Origin: Ignavibacteriales bacterium
GTDB lineage: Bacteria; Bacteroidota; Ignavibacteria; Ignavibacteriales; Ignavibacteriaceae
DNA length: 16,668 nucleotides
Assembly: GCA_003142915.1 (NCBI GenBank)
Contig: PLNZ01000310.1
Coordinates: 1-16,668 of the forward strand
Reading direction: 5' to 3'
Shown piece after piece: positions 1 through 8,818 of the stretch. Numbering within the stretch: the first letter of the stretch is position 1; every line of letters begins with the position of its first letter. The translations under genes were made by a program, and so were the position numbers. Under the pieces are notes generated by a model that saw only the letters and a list, made by a program, of their open reading frames with translations, made no database searches and was not told where the DNA came from.

Positions 1-17
1 GGAGCAGGTAAGATAAT

Positions 18-1670
18 ATGAAGATAATTGTTGCCTTTTTGTTATTTACATGTATTTCCTTTGCGCAAAACGATTACATAAGTGTTGACGATCCTGTTTA
101 TAATTTTCTTGAAAGGATGGAAGTTCTTCATATAATACACGGCTATAATTCATTTGAATTGCCCAAATCGAGAAAAGATATAGCAAAGTATCTAAAACAA
201 GTTATTGCATCTGAAAGCAAGCTGGACGTAACCGACAGCAAGATTCTTCAGGATTTGGAGGTACAATTTGAATTTGAGCTTTATGGTACTCTTCAAAATT
301 CACAGGCTATAATCGGGCATGGCAATTATGATTTGTTTTCACAAAATGACAAATATTTTTTAGCTTATACAGATTCAAATAAAACAGATATATTTATTAA
401 TTTATTAGGTGAAGGGGAAGGTCTTTTCCTAAATGATTTTCAAAATCATAACAATCTTTCAGCATCGCTTGGCGTGATCGGCGGAGAAATATCAGGATCA
501 TTTCTTAATCATTTTGGCTTTTTTTTATCCGGTACCGACGGGAATGTCTTTGGAAATAAACTAGTTGCCGATTCATTAAGAGAAGACATCCGCCAGAATT
601 ATAAGTTTAATGAAAGACCAACTGCTGCATTCTTTGATCAAACATTAGGATACTTAACTGCTGATTTTGATATGTTAAGAATTAAATTCGGCCAGGACAA
701 ATTAAGAATAGGTTATGGACCGATGAAATCTATAATTGATGATAACTCGCCTCCGTTTACTTATCTCGGGTTTGATATCAGTTATAGCTTTTTTACATTC
801 TCTTATTTTCATGGACAACTATTAGGTAATGAAACACTTACTAATGATTCAGTTGCCGGTTCAACATATAATGTTGAGCAAAAATATATTGGCTATCATA
901 GGATCGGGTTCGATTTATCAGACGTACTAAATGTCGGCGCCGGAGAAATGATTATTTATGGCGATAGGGGAATTGATCTTTCGTATGTAAACCCATTTGC
1001 TTTTTATAAATCAGTTTCAACCGCAGACCAGGACAGGGATAATTCATTTCTTTTCTTTGATGTCAACGACAGATCAATAAAGGGAATGAAAATATACAGC
1101 ACGCTTTTAATTGACGATATGGATTTTTCCAAGCTGGGTACCGGATGGTATGGCAATCAGACCCTTTTTGACTTTGGAATTTTTTCTTCAAACCTGTATA
1201 ATATTTTACCGGCAGACGTTACAATTGAATATACAAGGGTAGACCCTTATGTGCATACCAACCGGAGGAATAATAATAATTTTACAAATTTTGGTTATGA
1301 CATGGGTTCAGGTTTGCAGCCTAATAGCGAACTATTTCTCGGAGAAATTAATTACAGATTTAACTATAGAACAAATCTTGATGTAAGCTTTAAATATATA
1401 CTTCACGGAGCCAATCCGGTCTTAACTGACGGCACAATAATTAATGTGGGCGGTGATGAATCACTTGGTCACCGTTCATTTGATGCACTTGGTGCAAGAA
1501 TTTTGGCTGGTGATTTGGAATACTCAAGGATTACAACCGCTTCTTTAACTTATGAACCTGTCAAGCAGTATATTTTTAGTCTAAAACTGGTCTATTTAAA
1601 TGAATCGCTTGAAAATTCCGTATTTGAAAATCAACTTCAAACTTTTATAAATTTATCTGTAAAATTATAA
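18..1670 (+). CDS. Wzi-like outer-membrane beta-barrel protein
   Basis: A 550-residue protein with a clear signal peptide: a charged start, a hydrophobic core and a likely cut after Ala16 (SFA|QN). The mature part opens with a short helical region containing NFLERMEVL and ELPKSRKDIAKYL (about residues 28-60). A long series of alternating polar/hydrophobic strands rich in Tyr, Phe, Gly and Asn follows, as in outer-membrane barrels. The block GYGPMKSIIDDNSPPFTYL (about residues 234-252) is the kind of segment I associate with the Wzi/capsule-assembly family. Known members bind capsule polysaccharide at the cell surface; whether this one does is inference. The start has a purine-rich upstream stretch (GGAGCAGGTAAG, 1-12). 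The next gene begins 17 bases after the stop, so the two may be co-transcribed. The upstream side of its operon lies outside the window. Confidence 0.6.
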   Translation: MKIIVAFLLFTCISFAQNDYISVDDPVYNFLERMEVLHIIHGYNSFELPKSRKDIAKYLKQVIASESKLDVTDSKILQDLEVQFEFELYGTLQNSQAIIGHGNYDLFSQNDKYFLAYTDSNKTDIFINLLGEGEGLFLNDFQNHNNLSASLGVIGGEISGSFLNHFGFFLSGTDGNVFGNKLVADSLREDIRQNYKFNERPTAAFFDQTLGYLTADFDMLRIKFGQDKLRIGYGPMKSIIDDNSPPFTYLGFDISYSFFTFSYFHGQLLGNETLTNDSVAGSTYNVEQKYIGYHRIGFDLSDVLNVGAGEMIIYGDRGIDLSYVNPFAFYKSVSTADQDRDNSFLFFDVNDRSIKGMKIYSTLLIDDMDFSKLGTGWYGNQTLFDFGIFSSNLYNILPADVTIEYTRVDPYVHTNRRNNNNFTNFGYDMGSGLQPNSELFLGEINYRFNYRTNLDVSFKYILHGANPVLTDGTIINVGGDESLGHRSFDALGARILAGDLEYSRITTASLTYEPVKQYIFSLKLVYLNESLENSVFENQLQTFINLSVKL

Positions 1671-1687
1671 CCGGAAATTATTTTCTT

Positions 1688-3301
1688 ATGAAGCTGGGAA
1701 AAACAAATATTTCTTATTCTTTCATAATCCTAACTATTGGAATTATCCTTGGAATATTAATACAAAAAGTTTTTCCCGATGATAATTTAAGAGACAGTAT
1801 ATTAAAATTTAATGACGTTTTTACTTATACTGATAAATACTATGTTGATAATGTTGACACTCAAAAGTTGGTAACTGCCGCAATAAACGGTATGTTAAGT
1901 AAACTGGATCCTCATTCGGTATATATACCTGAAAGCCAAATGGAATCTGTTGAAGATTCATTCAAGGGTGATTTTGAGGGGATTGGGATTGAATTCCAAA
2001 TACTAAATGATACTCTTACAGTAGTTTCTCCAATCAGCGGCGGACCAAGTGAAGCGCTTGGTTTACAACCCGGTGATAAAATTCTAACTATTGATGACAA
2101 AAGCTCTATTGGTTTAAACGATGATGAGGTCAGGTCTAAATTGCGTGGCAAGTCCGGGACAAAAGTCAGTATTACTATAACAAGATTCGGAACTATGTCT
2201 TCGATTAGATATGAAATAACAAGAGCGAAAATTCCATTATATTCTGTAGATTCTCATTTCATGTATAACAGTGAAACCGGTTATCTATCCTTATCAAGAT
2301 TTTCCGAAACTACTTATGATGAGGTAAATAAAAGTTTAGCTGATCTGAAGGCACAAGGGATGAAGCAATTAATCCTTGATTTGAGAAACAACCCCGGCGG
2401 ATTATTAAATCAAGCTGTTGATATATCAAATTTATTTATAACCGATAACAAAAAGATTGTTTATACAAAAGGAAGATGTTCAGAATTTAATGAGGAGTAT
2501 GCTGCTTCAAAGAAAGCACCTTATAAAGACCTCCCTGTTGTAGTTTTGGTAAATTCAGGAAACGCTTCCGCAAGTGAAATTGTCGCCGGAGCTATGCAGG
2601 ATTGGGATAGGGCATTAATTGTAGGTGCAGCTACCTTTGGCAAAGGACTTGTTCAAAAACAGTTCCTATTGACAGATAACTCTGCACTTCGTTTAACTAT
2701 TGCGAGATATTATACTCCTTCAGGAAGATTGATACAAAGAGATTATGAAAATCTAAAAGATAAAAATGAGTATTATAAAGAAGCCGGTAAGAGCGATGAA
2801 AAAAGCGGAGATAATATTGAGCATACTGCTGAAAAAGATTCGTTAAAGCCCAAATTTAAAACTGCCGGCGGCCATACTGTTTACGGCGGTGGGGGAATAA
2901 CTCCTGATTTTATTATCAATAGTCCGGCACTTTCAGATTATACCACTGCTTTATTAAAAGATAATGTTTTTTATCAATTTGTTCTGAATTATCTTGATGA
3001 TAATAAAAAGAAAATTGATGCTGAATACGGCAATAAGATCAATGATTTTGTTAAATATTTTTCTTTTAGGGATAGAGAGATAAAAGATTTTATTGAATTT
3101 GCGCAAAGCAAAGGGATTAAATTTTCAGAGAAAGATTTCCAACAAGATAAAGATTACATTTCGGCAAGATTGAAGGCAGAAATTGCCAGAACTTTTTGGA
3201 AAGATAATGGCTGGTACCGCGTATTACTCGAGAGCGATAATCAATTCCAAAAGGGCATAACCTTGTTTAATGAATCCAGAGAACTTACAAAATCAAAATG
3301 A
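1688..3301 (+). CDS. S41 family C-terminal processing peptidase (CtpA/Prc-like)
   Basis: A 537-residue serine protease that would cut protein C-termini in the periplasm. An N-terminal membrane segment (about residues 9-26) anchors it. A PDZ domain follows (about 85-175; GIGIEFQ...GLQPGDKILTIDD), then the S41 catalytic core with LRNNPGGLL. The catalytic Ser is Ser294 in NSGNASASEIVAGAMQD and the general-base Lys is Lys319 in FGKGLVQ. Their spacing of 25 is the one I recall for CtpB and Prc. After the core there is a charged insertion (about 355-395) and a helical C-terminal tail of about 120 residues. The stop overlaps the start of the DUF3108 gene in an ATGA, which implies translational coupling. 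The family assignment is firm; the substrate is unknown. Confidence 0.93.
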   Translation: MKLGKTNISYSFIILTIGIILGILIQKVFPDDNLRDSILKFNDVFTYTDKYYVDNVDTQKLVTAAINGMLSKLDPHSVYIPESQMESVEDSFKGDFEGIGIEFQILNDTLTVVSPISGGPSEALGLQPGDKILTIDDKSSIGLNDDEVRSKLRGKSGTKVSITITRFGTMSSIRYEITRAKIPLYSVDSHFMYNSETGYLSLSRFSETTYDEVNKSLADLKAQGMKQLILDLRNNPGGLLNQAVDISNLFITDNKKIVYTKGRCSEFNEEYAASKKAPYKDLPVVVLVNSGNASASEIVAGAMQDWDRALIVGAATFGKGLVQKQFLLTDNSALRLTIARYYTPSGRLIQRDYENLKDKNEYYKEAGKSDEKSGDNIEHTAEKDSLKPKFKTAGGHTVYGGGGITPDFIINSPALSDYTTALLKDNVFYQFVLNYLDDNKKKIDAEYGNKINDFVKYFSFRDREIKDFIEFAQSKGIKFSEKDFQQDKDYISARLKAEIARTFWKDNGWYRVLLESDNQFQKGITLFNESRELTKSK

Positions 3302-4122
3302 CACATCCATTAAAAATCCTGTTTATTATTTCTTTAATTGGCTTATTTGCTTATATATATCTTACTCCCGCTCAGATATATACTGTTAACTTCATTTCGG
3401 ATAAATATTTGGAGGTCGGAGAGGAACTTACTTATGTAGTAAGTTACACGTTTATAAAATTTGGTGAAATAAAAATAATCGTCAAGGGTAAAAAAGTTAT
3501 TGACGGTCAAAACTATTATAGTACAATTGCATATATTGATTCATATTCCGGAATTCCCTTTGTCAATTTACACATGATATATGAAACCTTTATGAACCCT
3601 AAATATTATTCAACTTTTTTCCGGGGAATAGTAAAAAAAGAAGAATATACTACTTTTACAGAATATTATACCGATTATGGTAAATCTAAAATTAGAATTA
3701 AAAAAGGGAAGGTAAAACCATATCAATTATGGACGGATTCAACGACTTCCGAAAAACAGGAATTTCAGGACGGTCTTTCCATACTGTATTTTGCAAGAAT
3801 GTTCAGTGGAAGCGGTAATTCTGTAAACCTTCTGTGTTTTGTTAATGAAAAAAAAAGTTATACCAATATGACTTCATATACACAGGTTACCGGTGTATCA
3901 ATTAATGCAATAGATTATGACGTATCATGTGTAAGGCTTGACGGCACAATGAATTTTGTAAGTGTTTTTGGCCTTACCGGGTACTTTGAAGGCTGGTTTA
4001 CTAATGATAATGCATCTATTCCTATTTTAGCAAAATTAAAAGTAATAATAGGCAATGTAAGGGTTGAATTAAAATCATGGAAGAGACCGGGATGGATGCC
4101 TCCGAAATTCAAAAAAAGTTAA
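3298..4122 (+). CDS. DUF3108 domain-containing envelope protein
   Basis: A 274-residue protein beginning with a hydrophobic segment (about residues 6-22), a signal peptide or anchor. The segment from about residue 40 (VGEELTYVVSYTFIKFGEI) through YETFMNPKYYSTFFRGI, with repeated beta-strand character, fits DUF3108, an uncharacterised family of periplasmic beta-rich proteins. It starts inside the stop codon of the upstream S41 protease (ATGA), so the two are probably made together; a shared envelope role is inference. Its last 31 bases overlap the start of the broken gamma-carbonic anhydrase gene. The C-terminus (about RPGWMPPKFKKS) is basic and Pro-rich. Function unknown. Confidence 0.72.
   Translation: MTHPLKILFIISLIGLFAYIYLTPAQIYTVNFISDKYLEVGEELTYVVSYTFIKFGEIKIIVKGKKVIDGQNYYSTIAYIDSYSGIPFVNLHMIYETFMNPKYYSTFFRGIVKKEEYTTFTEYYTDYGKSKIRIKKGKVKPYQLWTDSTTSEKQEFQDGLSILYFARMFSGSGNSVNLLCFVNEKKSYTNMTSYTQVTGVSINAIDYDVSCVRLDGTMNFVSVFGLTGYFEGWFTNDNASIPILAKLKVIIGNVRVELKSWKRPGWMPPKFKKS
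4079..4085 (+). promoter_or_regulatory. Shine-Dalgarno site of the broken gamma-carbonic anhydrase gene
   Basis: GGAAGAG lies 6 bases before ATG 4092, inside the end of the DUF3108 gene. It favours ATG 4092 over the in-frame ATG at 4077. Confidence 0.4.
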
Positions 4123-4661
4123 ATAATGAGATAAAACTTTTTCTCTACCTTAATTCATTTCCCAAAATACCAAATAATGTATTTTTAGCATCAGGTGTGA
4201 AAATTATTGGTGATGTTGAAATTGGAGCATAATCATGTGTTTGGTACAACACAGTGATTAGAGGAGATGTTAATTATATTAGAATCGGCACTATGATTAA
4301 TATTCAGGATTGTTTTATAGTGCATGTAACCAACGGTATGTATCCTTTAAATATAGGCAGTATGGTTACTATTGGTAATTCGGTAATATTGCATCGTTGC
4401 ATAACTAAAGATTTATGTCTTTTAGGAATGGGCACGATAGTTCTAGACGGTGCTGTGATGGAAGGAAAAGCCTTAGTCGCGGCTGGTTCTGTGATTAGGT
4501 CGAATTTTATTGTCCCAAGCGGCAAACTGGTTACCGGAGTTCCGGCAAATATCGTACGTGATTTATCTGATAATGAAATGAAAGAGTTTGAAAAATCAGC
4601 AGAGCGATATAGAAAATACACTGAAATAGCAATTGAATCTTTAAGGAATATTAAAAAGTAA
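4092..4661 (+). pseudogene. Gamma-carbonic anhydrase family protein, broken by an in-frame stop
   Basis: Reading the frame of the open stretch 4254-4661 back upstream gives a normal N-terminus from ATG 4092: ...FPKIPNNVFLASGVKIIGDVEIGA, then TAA at 4230-4232, then SCVWYNTVIRGDVNYIRIG. The two sides join without a gap into the left-handed beta-helix of YrdA-type gamma-carbonic anhydrases, so codon 47 is a nonsense codon where a Glu/Asp/Lys is usual. Family features that remain are Arg and Asp of VIRGDV, Gln of NIQD, His78 of VHV, His101 of LHRC, the LGMGTIVLDGAV turn and the GVPANIVRDL tail. The second zinc ligand, normally His in the TIGH motif, is Asn96 (AAT, 4377-4379), and the Gly after the third His is Arg. 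A lost ligand together with the stop indicates decay rather than a reading error. A restart at GTG 4254 could yield 135 residues, unlikely to be active. It overlaps the DUF3108 gene by 31 bases and ends 1 base before the MBL gene. Confidence 0.8.
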
Positions 4662-4662
4662 A

Positions 4663-5532
4663 ATGTTTTTAAAATTTTGGGGTACACGCGGTTCGATACC
4701 TGTACCTGGAAATAGCACAATAAAATATGGTGGAAACACTCCTTGCGTTGAAGTGAGGAACAACGAAAAAAAATTAATTGTATTAGATGCTGGCAGCGGA
4801 CTTAGAGAGTTGGGCAAACACATAGCTCAAAACGGTCATGAAGATTCTATCCATATTTTTATAAGTCATTATCATTGGGATCATATACAGGGAATCCCTT
4901 TTTTTATGCCTTTATATGAAAAAAGTAATACAATTACTTTTTATGGCGAAGAATTTAACGGCAAGAAAGTGAAAGAATTACTGGGACATCAAATGGCATT
5001 AAATTACTTCCCGATTAATATCGATGAAGTCGGAGCAAAAACAAGCTTTGTAGAAATTAAAACAAATTCTGTTTACCAGATCGGAGATGTTAAAGTAGAG
5101 ACACGTCGTGCAAATCATTCTTCACCCACTATAACATTTAAGTTTACCGAAGGGAAGAAAAAAATAGTCTATATGACTGATAATGAATTGCATTTGAGAG
5201 ACTCTCCCCATGAATATTCTGCAATGGAAATATTGGAAAAAAATAAAGAATTAGTTGAGTTCTGTTCCGGTTGCGATTATTTAATCCATGATTCTATGTA
5301 TGATGAAATTTCAGTTTTGGGGAAAAGAGGCTGGGGACATACAGGCAATATTACACTGGCGTATTTCAGTATACTATCGAAAGTTAAAAATCTCGTTTTG
5401 TTCCATTACAATCCTGATTATAGCGACGAAAAAATAGATGCCCTATTAAAAGAGACACTTTCTGTTTTGAATAGTGAAAATTCCGGTATAAATTGCATTG
5501 CTTCAAAAGAAGGAATGTGCATAGAACTGTAG
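4663..5532 (+). CDS. MBL-fold metallo-hydrolase
   Basis: A 289-residue metallo-beta-lactamase-fold hydrolase, cytosolic by its lack of signal. It begins with WGTRGSIPVPG and YGGNTPCVEV, a signature of the RNase Z/PhnP-like branch (COG1235 type). The metal site is H69-Y-H71-W-D73-H74, followed by a His in RRANHSS, an Asp in YMTDNE, an Asp in LIHDSMYD and a His in GWGHTG, so both metals can be bound. Proteins of this branch act as phosphodiesterases on varied substrates; the substrate here cannot be read from sequence. The start lies 1 base after the stop of the carbonic anhydrase pseudogene, and the end is 35 bases before the likely ybeY start. Confidence 0.85.
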   Translation: MFLKFWGTRGSIPVPGNSTIKYGGNTPCVEVRNNEKKLIVLDAGSGLRELGKHIAQNGHEDSIHIFISHYHWDHIQGIPFFMPLYEKSNTITFYGEEFNGKKVKELLGHQMALNYFPINIDEVGAKTSFVEIKTNSVYQIGDVKVETRRANHSSPTITFKFTEGKKKIVYMTDNELHLRDSPHEYSAMEILEKNKELVEFCSGCDYLIHDSMYDEISVLGKRGWGHTGNITLAYFSILSKVKNLVLFHYNPDYSDEKIDALLKETLSVLNSENSGINCIASKEGMCIEL

Positions 5533-5567
5533 TATGTTCTATTTTTTTATTTGGAATTGTATTTAAC

Positions 5568-5996
5568 GTGGTTAAGAACTTACAAGTTAATATTAGGGGT
5601 AATATAGCCTTAGAAAAACTTAGTATTCATAAAATAGTTCATTATCTAAAAAATGAACTAAATTTCAATATATCATCACTTCCCATAAATTTTATTCATT
5701 CAGATGAATTGACTGAGATCAACCTGAATTATTTAAAACATTACTATTCTACTGATATTATTACGTTCAATTATACTGGAAATCACAAGTTATTAGACGG
5801 CGAACTTTATATTTCCGTTGAAGATGCCGATTATAATGCCAAGAAGTTCGGAGTTTCTAAAAATGATGAGTATTTCCGACTTATTATACATGGCATTTTG
5901 CATTTATTAGATTATGATGATCTTAAGAAAAGTGATAAATTAGTAATGAAGAAATTAGAGAATAAGTTGCTTAAAAAGTTTCAAAACAATCAATAA
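5568..5996 (+). CDS. ybeY: Endoribonuclease YbeY (16S rRNA 3'-end maturation)
   Basis: About 142 residues from GTG 5568. This start is chosen because family members begin shortly before such a beta-strand (VKNLQVNI). The frame stays open to ATG 5493, but the extra 25 residues overlap the MBL gene and look unlike YbeY. The core TDIITFNY and the helix motif HGILHLLDYDD identify the family. Metal ligands are His108, His112 and Asp118. Most bacteria have a third His; Bacteroidota-type YbeY proteins have Asp as I recall them. The usual Gly of HLxGY is Asp here. YbeY is a zinc RNase needed for 16S rRNA processing and 70S quality control. The Shine-Dalgarno site is weak (GGA about 12 bases upstream). 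Confidence 0.88.
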   Translation: MVKNLQVNIRGNIALEKLSIHKIVHYLKNELNFNISSLPINFIHSDELTEINLNYLKHYYSTDIITFNYTGNHKLLDGELYISVEDADYNAKKFGVSKNDEYFRLIIHGILHLLDYDDLKKSDKLVMKKLENKLLKKFQNNQ

Positions 5997-6010
5997 TCAA
6001 AAGAAATTAG

Positions 6011-6469
6011 ATGTCATCGGAAATTGTAAAGGTTCTTGAAACCATTGTGCAGGCGATAAATGAGAATTATTCTTTCGAAGATGTGGAACGTTCACTACAT
6101 CTTGAAAATAAGAAGGAAATGACATTAATCGCTGCAGCTTATAGCTGGATTTATGAAAAAAAATTGAGAGAATTGTATCTATCCAAAGCTTTAAACCGGC
6201 AATCTTCAAAAAGCCTAAGAGTATTGTCCGAAAATGAATTATATATAATTGGTTTGAAAAATTATGACTATATTTTACATTTTTATAACATAGGTTTAGT
6301 AAATAATAGTGAAATTGAAATGATTATTGATAATATAATGACGTTTCCTGAAGAAATAAGAACTAAGGAAAGCATAAATTTGTTAATTCTTTCGGTAATT
6401 TTGGATATAGACAGGGTTTCTCTTCCGGGAAGCAGATACACGCTGTATTCTTCAGACACAATAAATTGA
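6011..6469 (+). CDS. smg: Smg/DUF494 family protein
   Basis: A 152-residue soluble helical protein. The N-terminal part is a helix bundle; the diagnostic part is SKSLRVLSENELYIIG (about residues 65-80), followed by an LHFYNIGLV.NSEIEMIIDNIM helix and a final LLILSVILDI helix. This pattern matches the Smg/DUF494 family, which in proteobacteria has SLRIYSEEE and an E.viDRam helix and typically sits just upstream of topA. Here topA starts 18 bases downstream, so gene order supports the call. The biochemical function of Smg is not established. The N-terminal third is divergent. Confidence 0.7.
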   Translation: MSSEIVKVLETIVQAINENYSFEDVERSLHLENKKEMTLIAAAYSWIYEKKLRELYLSKALNRQSSKSLRVLSENELYIIGLKNYDYILHFYNIGLVNNSEIEMIIDNIMTFPEEIRTKESINLLILSVILDIDRVSLPGSRYTLYSSDTIN

Positions 6470-6487
6470 GAAAGCGATATTTGTAGA

Positions 6488-8818
6488 ATGACTAAAAATT
6501 TGGTATTAGTAGAATCTCCTTCAAAAGCTAAGACAATAAATAAGTATTTGGGTAAGGACTATATTGTAGAAGCTACGGTCGGTCATATAAGAAATTTACC
6601 TAAAACTAAATTAGGAGTTGAGATAGAAAATAATTTTCTGCCTCAATACGTAACTATTAGAGGAAAAGGAGATACAATAAAAAAAATTAAGTCGTTGGCA
6701 TCAAAAAGCAAAAATATATACATTGCAACTGACCCTGACCGTGAAGGTGAGGCCATTGCACAGGATGTTGCTGATATTTTAAATCCCGATTCCCGTTCAA
6801 AGATTTATCGTGTACTATTTAACGAGATAACAAAGAGCGGTGTTGAAAAAGCTATGAAATCACCCCGCAGCATAGATGAATATCTTGTCTCCTCTCAACG
6901 TGCACGCAGAGTTATGGACAGGATTATCGGGTATAAAATAAGTCCTTTCTTGTGGAAAGCAATCATTGAAATGTCCGGTAATACTGCGTTGTCTGCCGGC
7001 AGGGTTCAGTCCGTTGCATTAAAATTAATATGCGATAGAGAATCCGAAATAGAAAAGTTTATCAAAATTGAATACTGGTCTATCTGGGCGGTTTTTAGTA
7101 CTGAAAAGGGTGAGCCTTTTAAGGCAAAACTTTTTAGTATTGGTGGAAAAGATATAAGTCTGCAACAAAATCCGGTAATGTCTGATGAGGAATGGCGGGA
7201 GTTTTTATCTCAATACATTGCACTTTCAAATGAAAAAATAACTGCGGAATTTTATAACAGGATAAAGGCAATTGAGCATTATGTAATATCCAATATTTCC
7301 AAAAGGAATACTAGAAGAAACGCACCACCTCCTTTTATTACCAGCAGCCTGCAGGCAGAGGCATCCGGAAGGTTGAAGATGAGACCAAAGCAGACAATGA
7401 TGCTGGCTCAGAAATTATATGAAGGTATTGAACTTGGTAAAGAAGGCTTGCAAGGACTTATAACTTATATGCGAACCGATTCGACCAGAATTAACGATGA
7501 TATGATAACATCAGTACGCGGGCATATAAACGACTCTTATGGACGCGATTATGTACCTGAAACACCAAATATTTTTGAGAAGAAGAGTAAAATTAATGTC
7601 CAGGATGCACATGAAGCTATAAGACCTACCTTCTTAAAGTTTACTCCAAAATTTGTTAAGGAGTTCTTAGATAATAAAACCTATAAGCTTTATGAGTTAA
7701 TCTGGAACAGATTCATAGCTTCTCAAATGAGCCCAGCTTTAATGGAAACTACGGTTGTAGAAATTTCTGCTGATGAATTTGTATTCAAGGCTTTCGGTAC
7801 GGCCGTAAAATTTAACGGGTTCCAGCAAATATATGAAGATATAATCGAGAAAAAAGAAAATGCCGATGAAAAAGAAGAATATAGAAACGAAACTATACCG
7901 CTTGGTTTGGAAAAGGGTAATAAGCTAAATCTCGATGAATTGAAAAAGACACAACATTTTACAAAGCCCCCGGCAAGATTTTCAGAAAGTACCCTAATAA
8001 AGGAACTTGAGAGTAAAGGAATAGGCAGACCAAGCACATATTCCTTAATTGTTGGTACAATACAGGATAGAAAGTATGTCGATCAAGTAGATCGTAAATT
8101 GATTCCTTCAAAACTCGGCCGGGAAGTAAATACAATACTTGTTAAAAACTTTCCGGCAATTATAAATGAAGATTTTACTGCGGCAATGGAAAATGAACTC
8201 GACCAGATTGCTCAAGGTGAAATAGGATATGTAAAAGTGTTGAATGATTTTTACACGCCATTTGCCGAATCTTTGAAAAATGTCGAAAATAATTTTGATA
8301 AAATACTCTGCGATATTTGCGGGCATGAAATGATTATAAAAGTAGGCAGGTTTGGTAAATATTTAGCATGCAGCCACTATCCGGACTGTAAGAATATAAA
8401 ATCTTTTAAGGAAGTTTTCGCACAAAATCAAGAGCCGGAATACACTGGTGACACCTGTGAAAAGTGTGGTTCAAGAACGGTTTTTCGTAACAGTAAATTC
8501 GGAAGATTTATTGGGTGTGAAAGATATCCTGACTGTGATTATATTAAGAACATTACTTTAGGCGTTCAATGTCCAAAATGTAAAGAAGGCGAGATTATCG
8601 AGAGAAAATCTAAACGCGGAAAGTTATTCTATGGCTGTTCGCGCTTCCCTGAATGCGATTACGTAAGCTGGTACAAACCTGTCCCGCATCAGTGTGTAAA
8701 CGGCGATTCTGAATTTATGGAACATAGATATTCCGTGAAAAAAGGGAATTACTTGAAGTGCCCTAAGTGCAGTGAAGAAGTAATTATAGAAGAAGTTGAA
8801 GAAGTAGAAAAAGAATGA
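6488..8818 (+). CDS. topA: DNA topoisomerase I (type IA)
   Basis: A 776-residue type IA topoisomerase that relaxes negative supercoils through a 5'-phosphotyrosine intermediate. The Toprim domain is residues 1-about 120, with Glu9 (LVESPSKA) and the metal acidic triad Asp82, Asp84, Glu86 in TDPDREGE. The catalytic Tyr327 lies in TYMRTDSTRI, and the core closes with the GIGRPSTY motif. The C-terminus holds three four-Cys zinc ribbons of topA type: Cys608 onward (CDICGHE...CSHYPDC), CEKCGSR...CERYPDC and CPKCKEG...CSRFPEC. A fourth degenerate ribbon (CVNG...CPKC) and an acidic tail follow. After DREGEAIA the sequence is QD where many homologues have WH. The stop overlaps the start of the recombinase gene in ATGATGA. 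Length is normal for the family. Confidence 0.98.
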   Translation: MTKNLVLVESPSKAKTINKYLGKDYIVEATVGHIRNLPKTKLGVEIENNFLPQYVTIRGKGDTIKKIKSLASKSKNIYIATDPDREGEAIAQDVADILNPDSRSKIYRVLFNEITKSGVEKAMKSPRSIDEYLVSSQRARRVMDRIIGYKISPFLWKAIIEMSGNTALSAGRVQSVALKLICDRESEIEKFIKIEYWSIWAVFSTEKGEPFKAKLFSIGGKDISLQQNPVMSDEEWREFLSQYIALSNEKITAEFYNRIKAIEHYVISNISKRNTRRNAPPPFITSSLQAEASGRLKMRPKQTMMLAQKLYEGIELGKEGLQGLITYMRTDSTRINDDMITSVRGHINDSYGRDYVPETPNIFEKKSKINVQDAHEAIRPTFLKFTPKFVKEFLDNKTYKLYELIWNRFIASQMSPALMETTVVEISADEFVFKAFGTAVKFNGFQQIYEDIIEKKENADEKEEYRNETIPLGLEKGNKLNLDELKKTQHFTKPPARFSESTLIKELESKGIGRPSTYSLIVGTIQDRKYVDQVDRKLIPSKLGREVNTILVKNFPAIINEDFTAAMENELDQIAQGEIGYVKVLNDFYTPFAESLKNVENNFDKILCDICGHEMIIKVGRFGKYLACSHYPDCKNIKSFKEVFAQNQEPEYTGDTCEKCGSRTVFRNSKFGRFIGCERYPDCDYIKNITLGVQCPKCKEGEIIERKSKRGKLFYGCSRFPECDYVSWYKPVPHQCVNGDSEFMEHRYSVKKGNYLKCPKCSEEVIIEEVEEVEKE

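Noticed and set aside
4230..4232. TAA read as a sense codon (code reassignment) because two genes carry in-frame TAA
   Set aside because: TAA ends many intact genes here at the expected family length (for example 1668-1670 and 12022-12024), and both TAA-interrupted genes carry other lesions or lost motif residues.
5493..5567. Longer YbeY N-terminus from ATG 5493
   Set aside because: It overlaps the MBL gene end by 40 bases, adds a hydrophobic piece foreign to YbeY, and the GTG at 5568 gives the normal family length.
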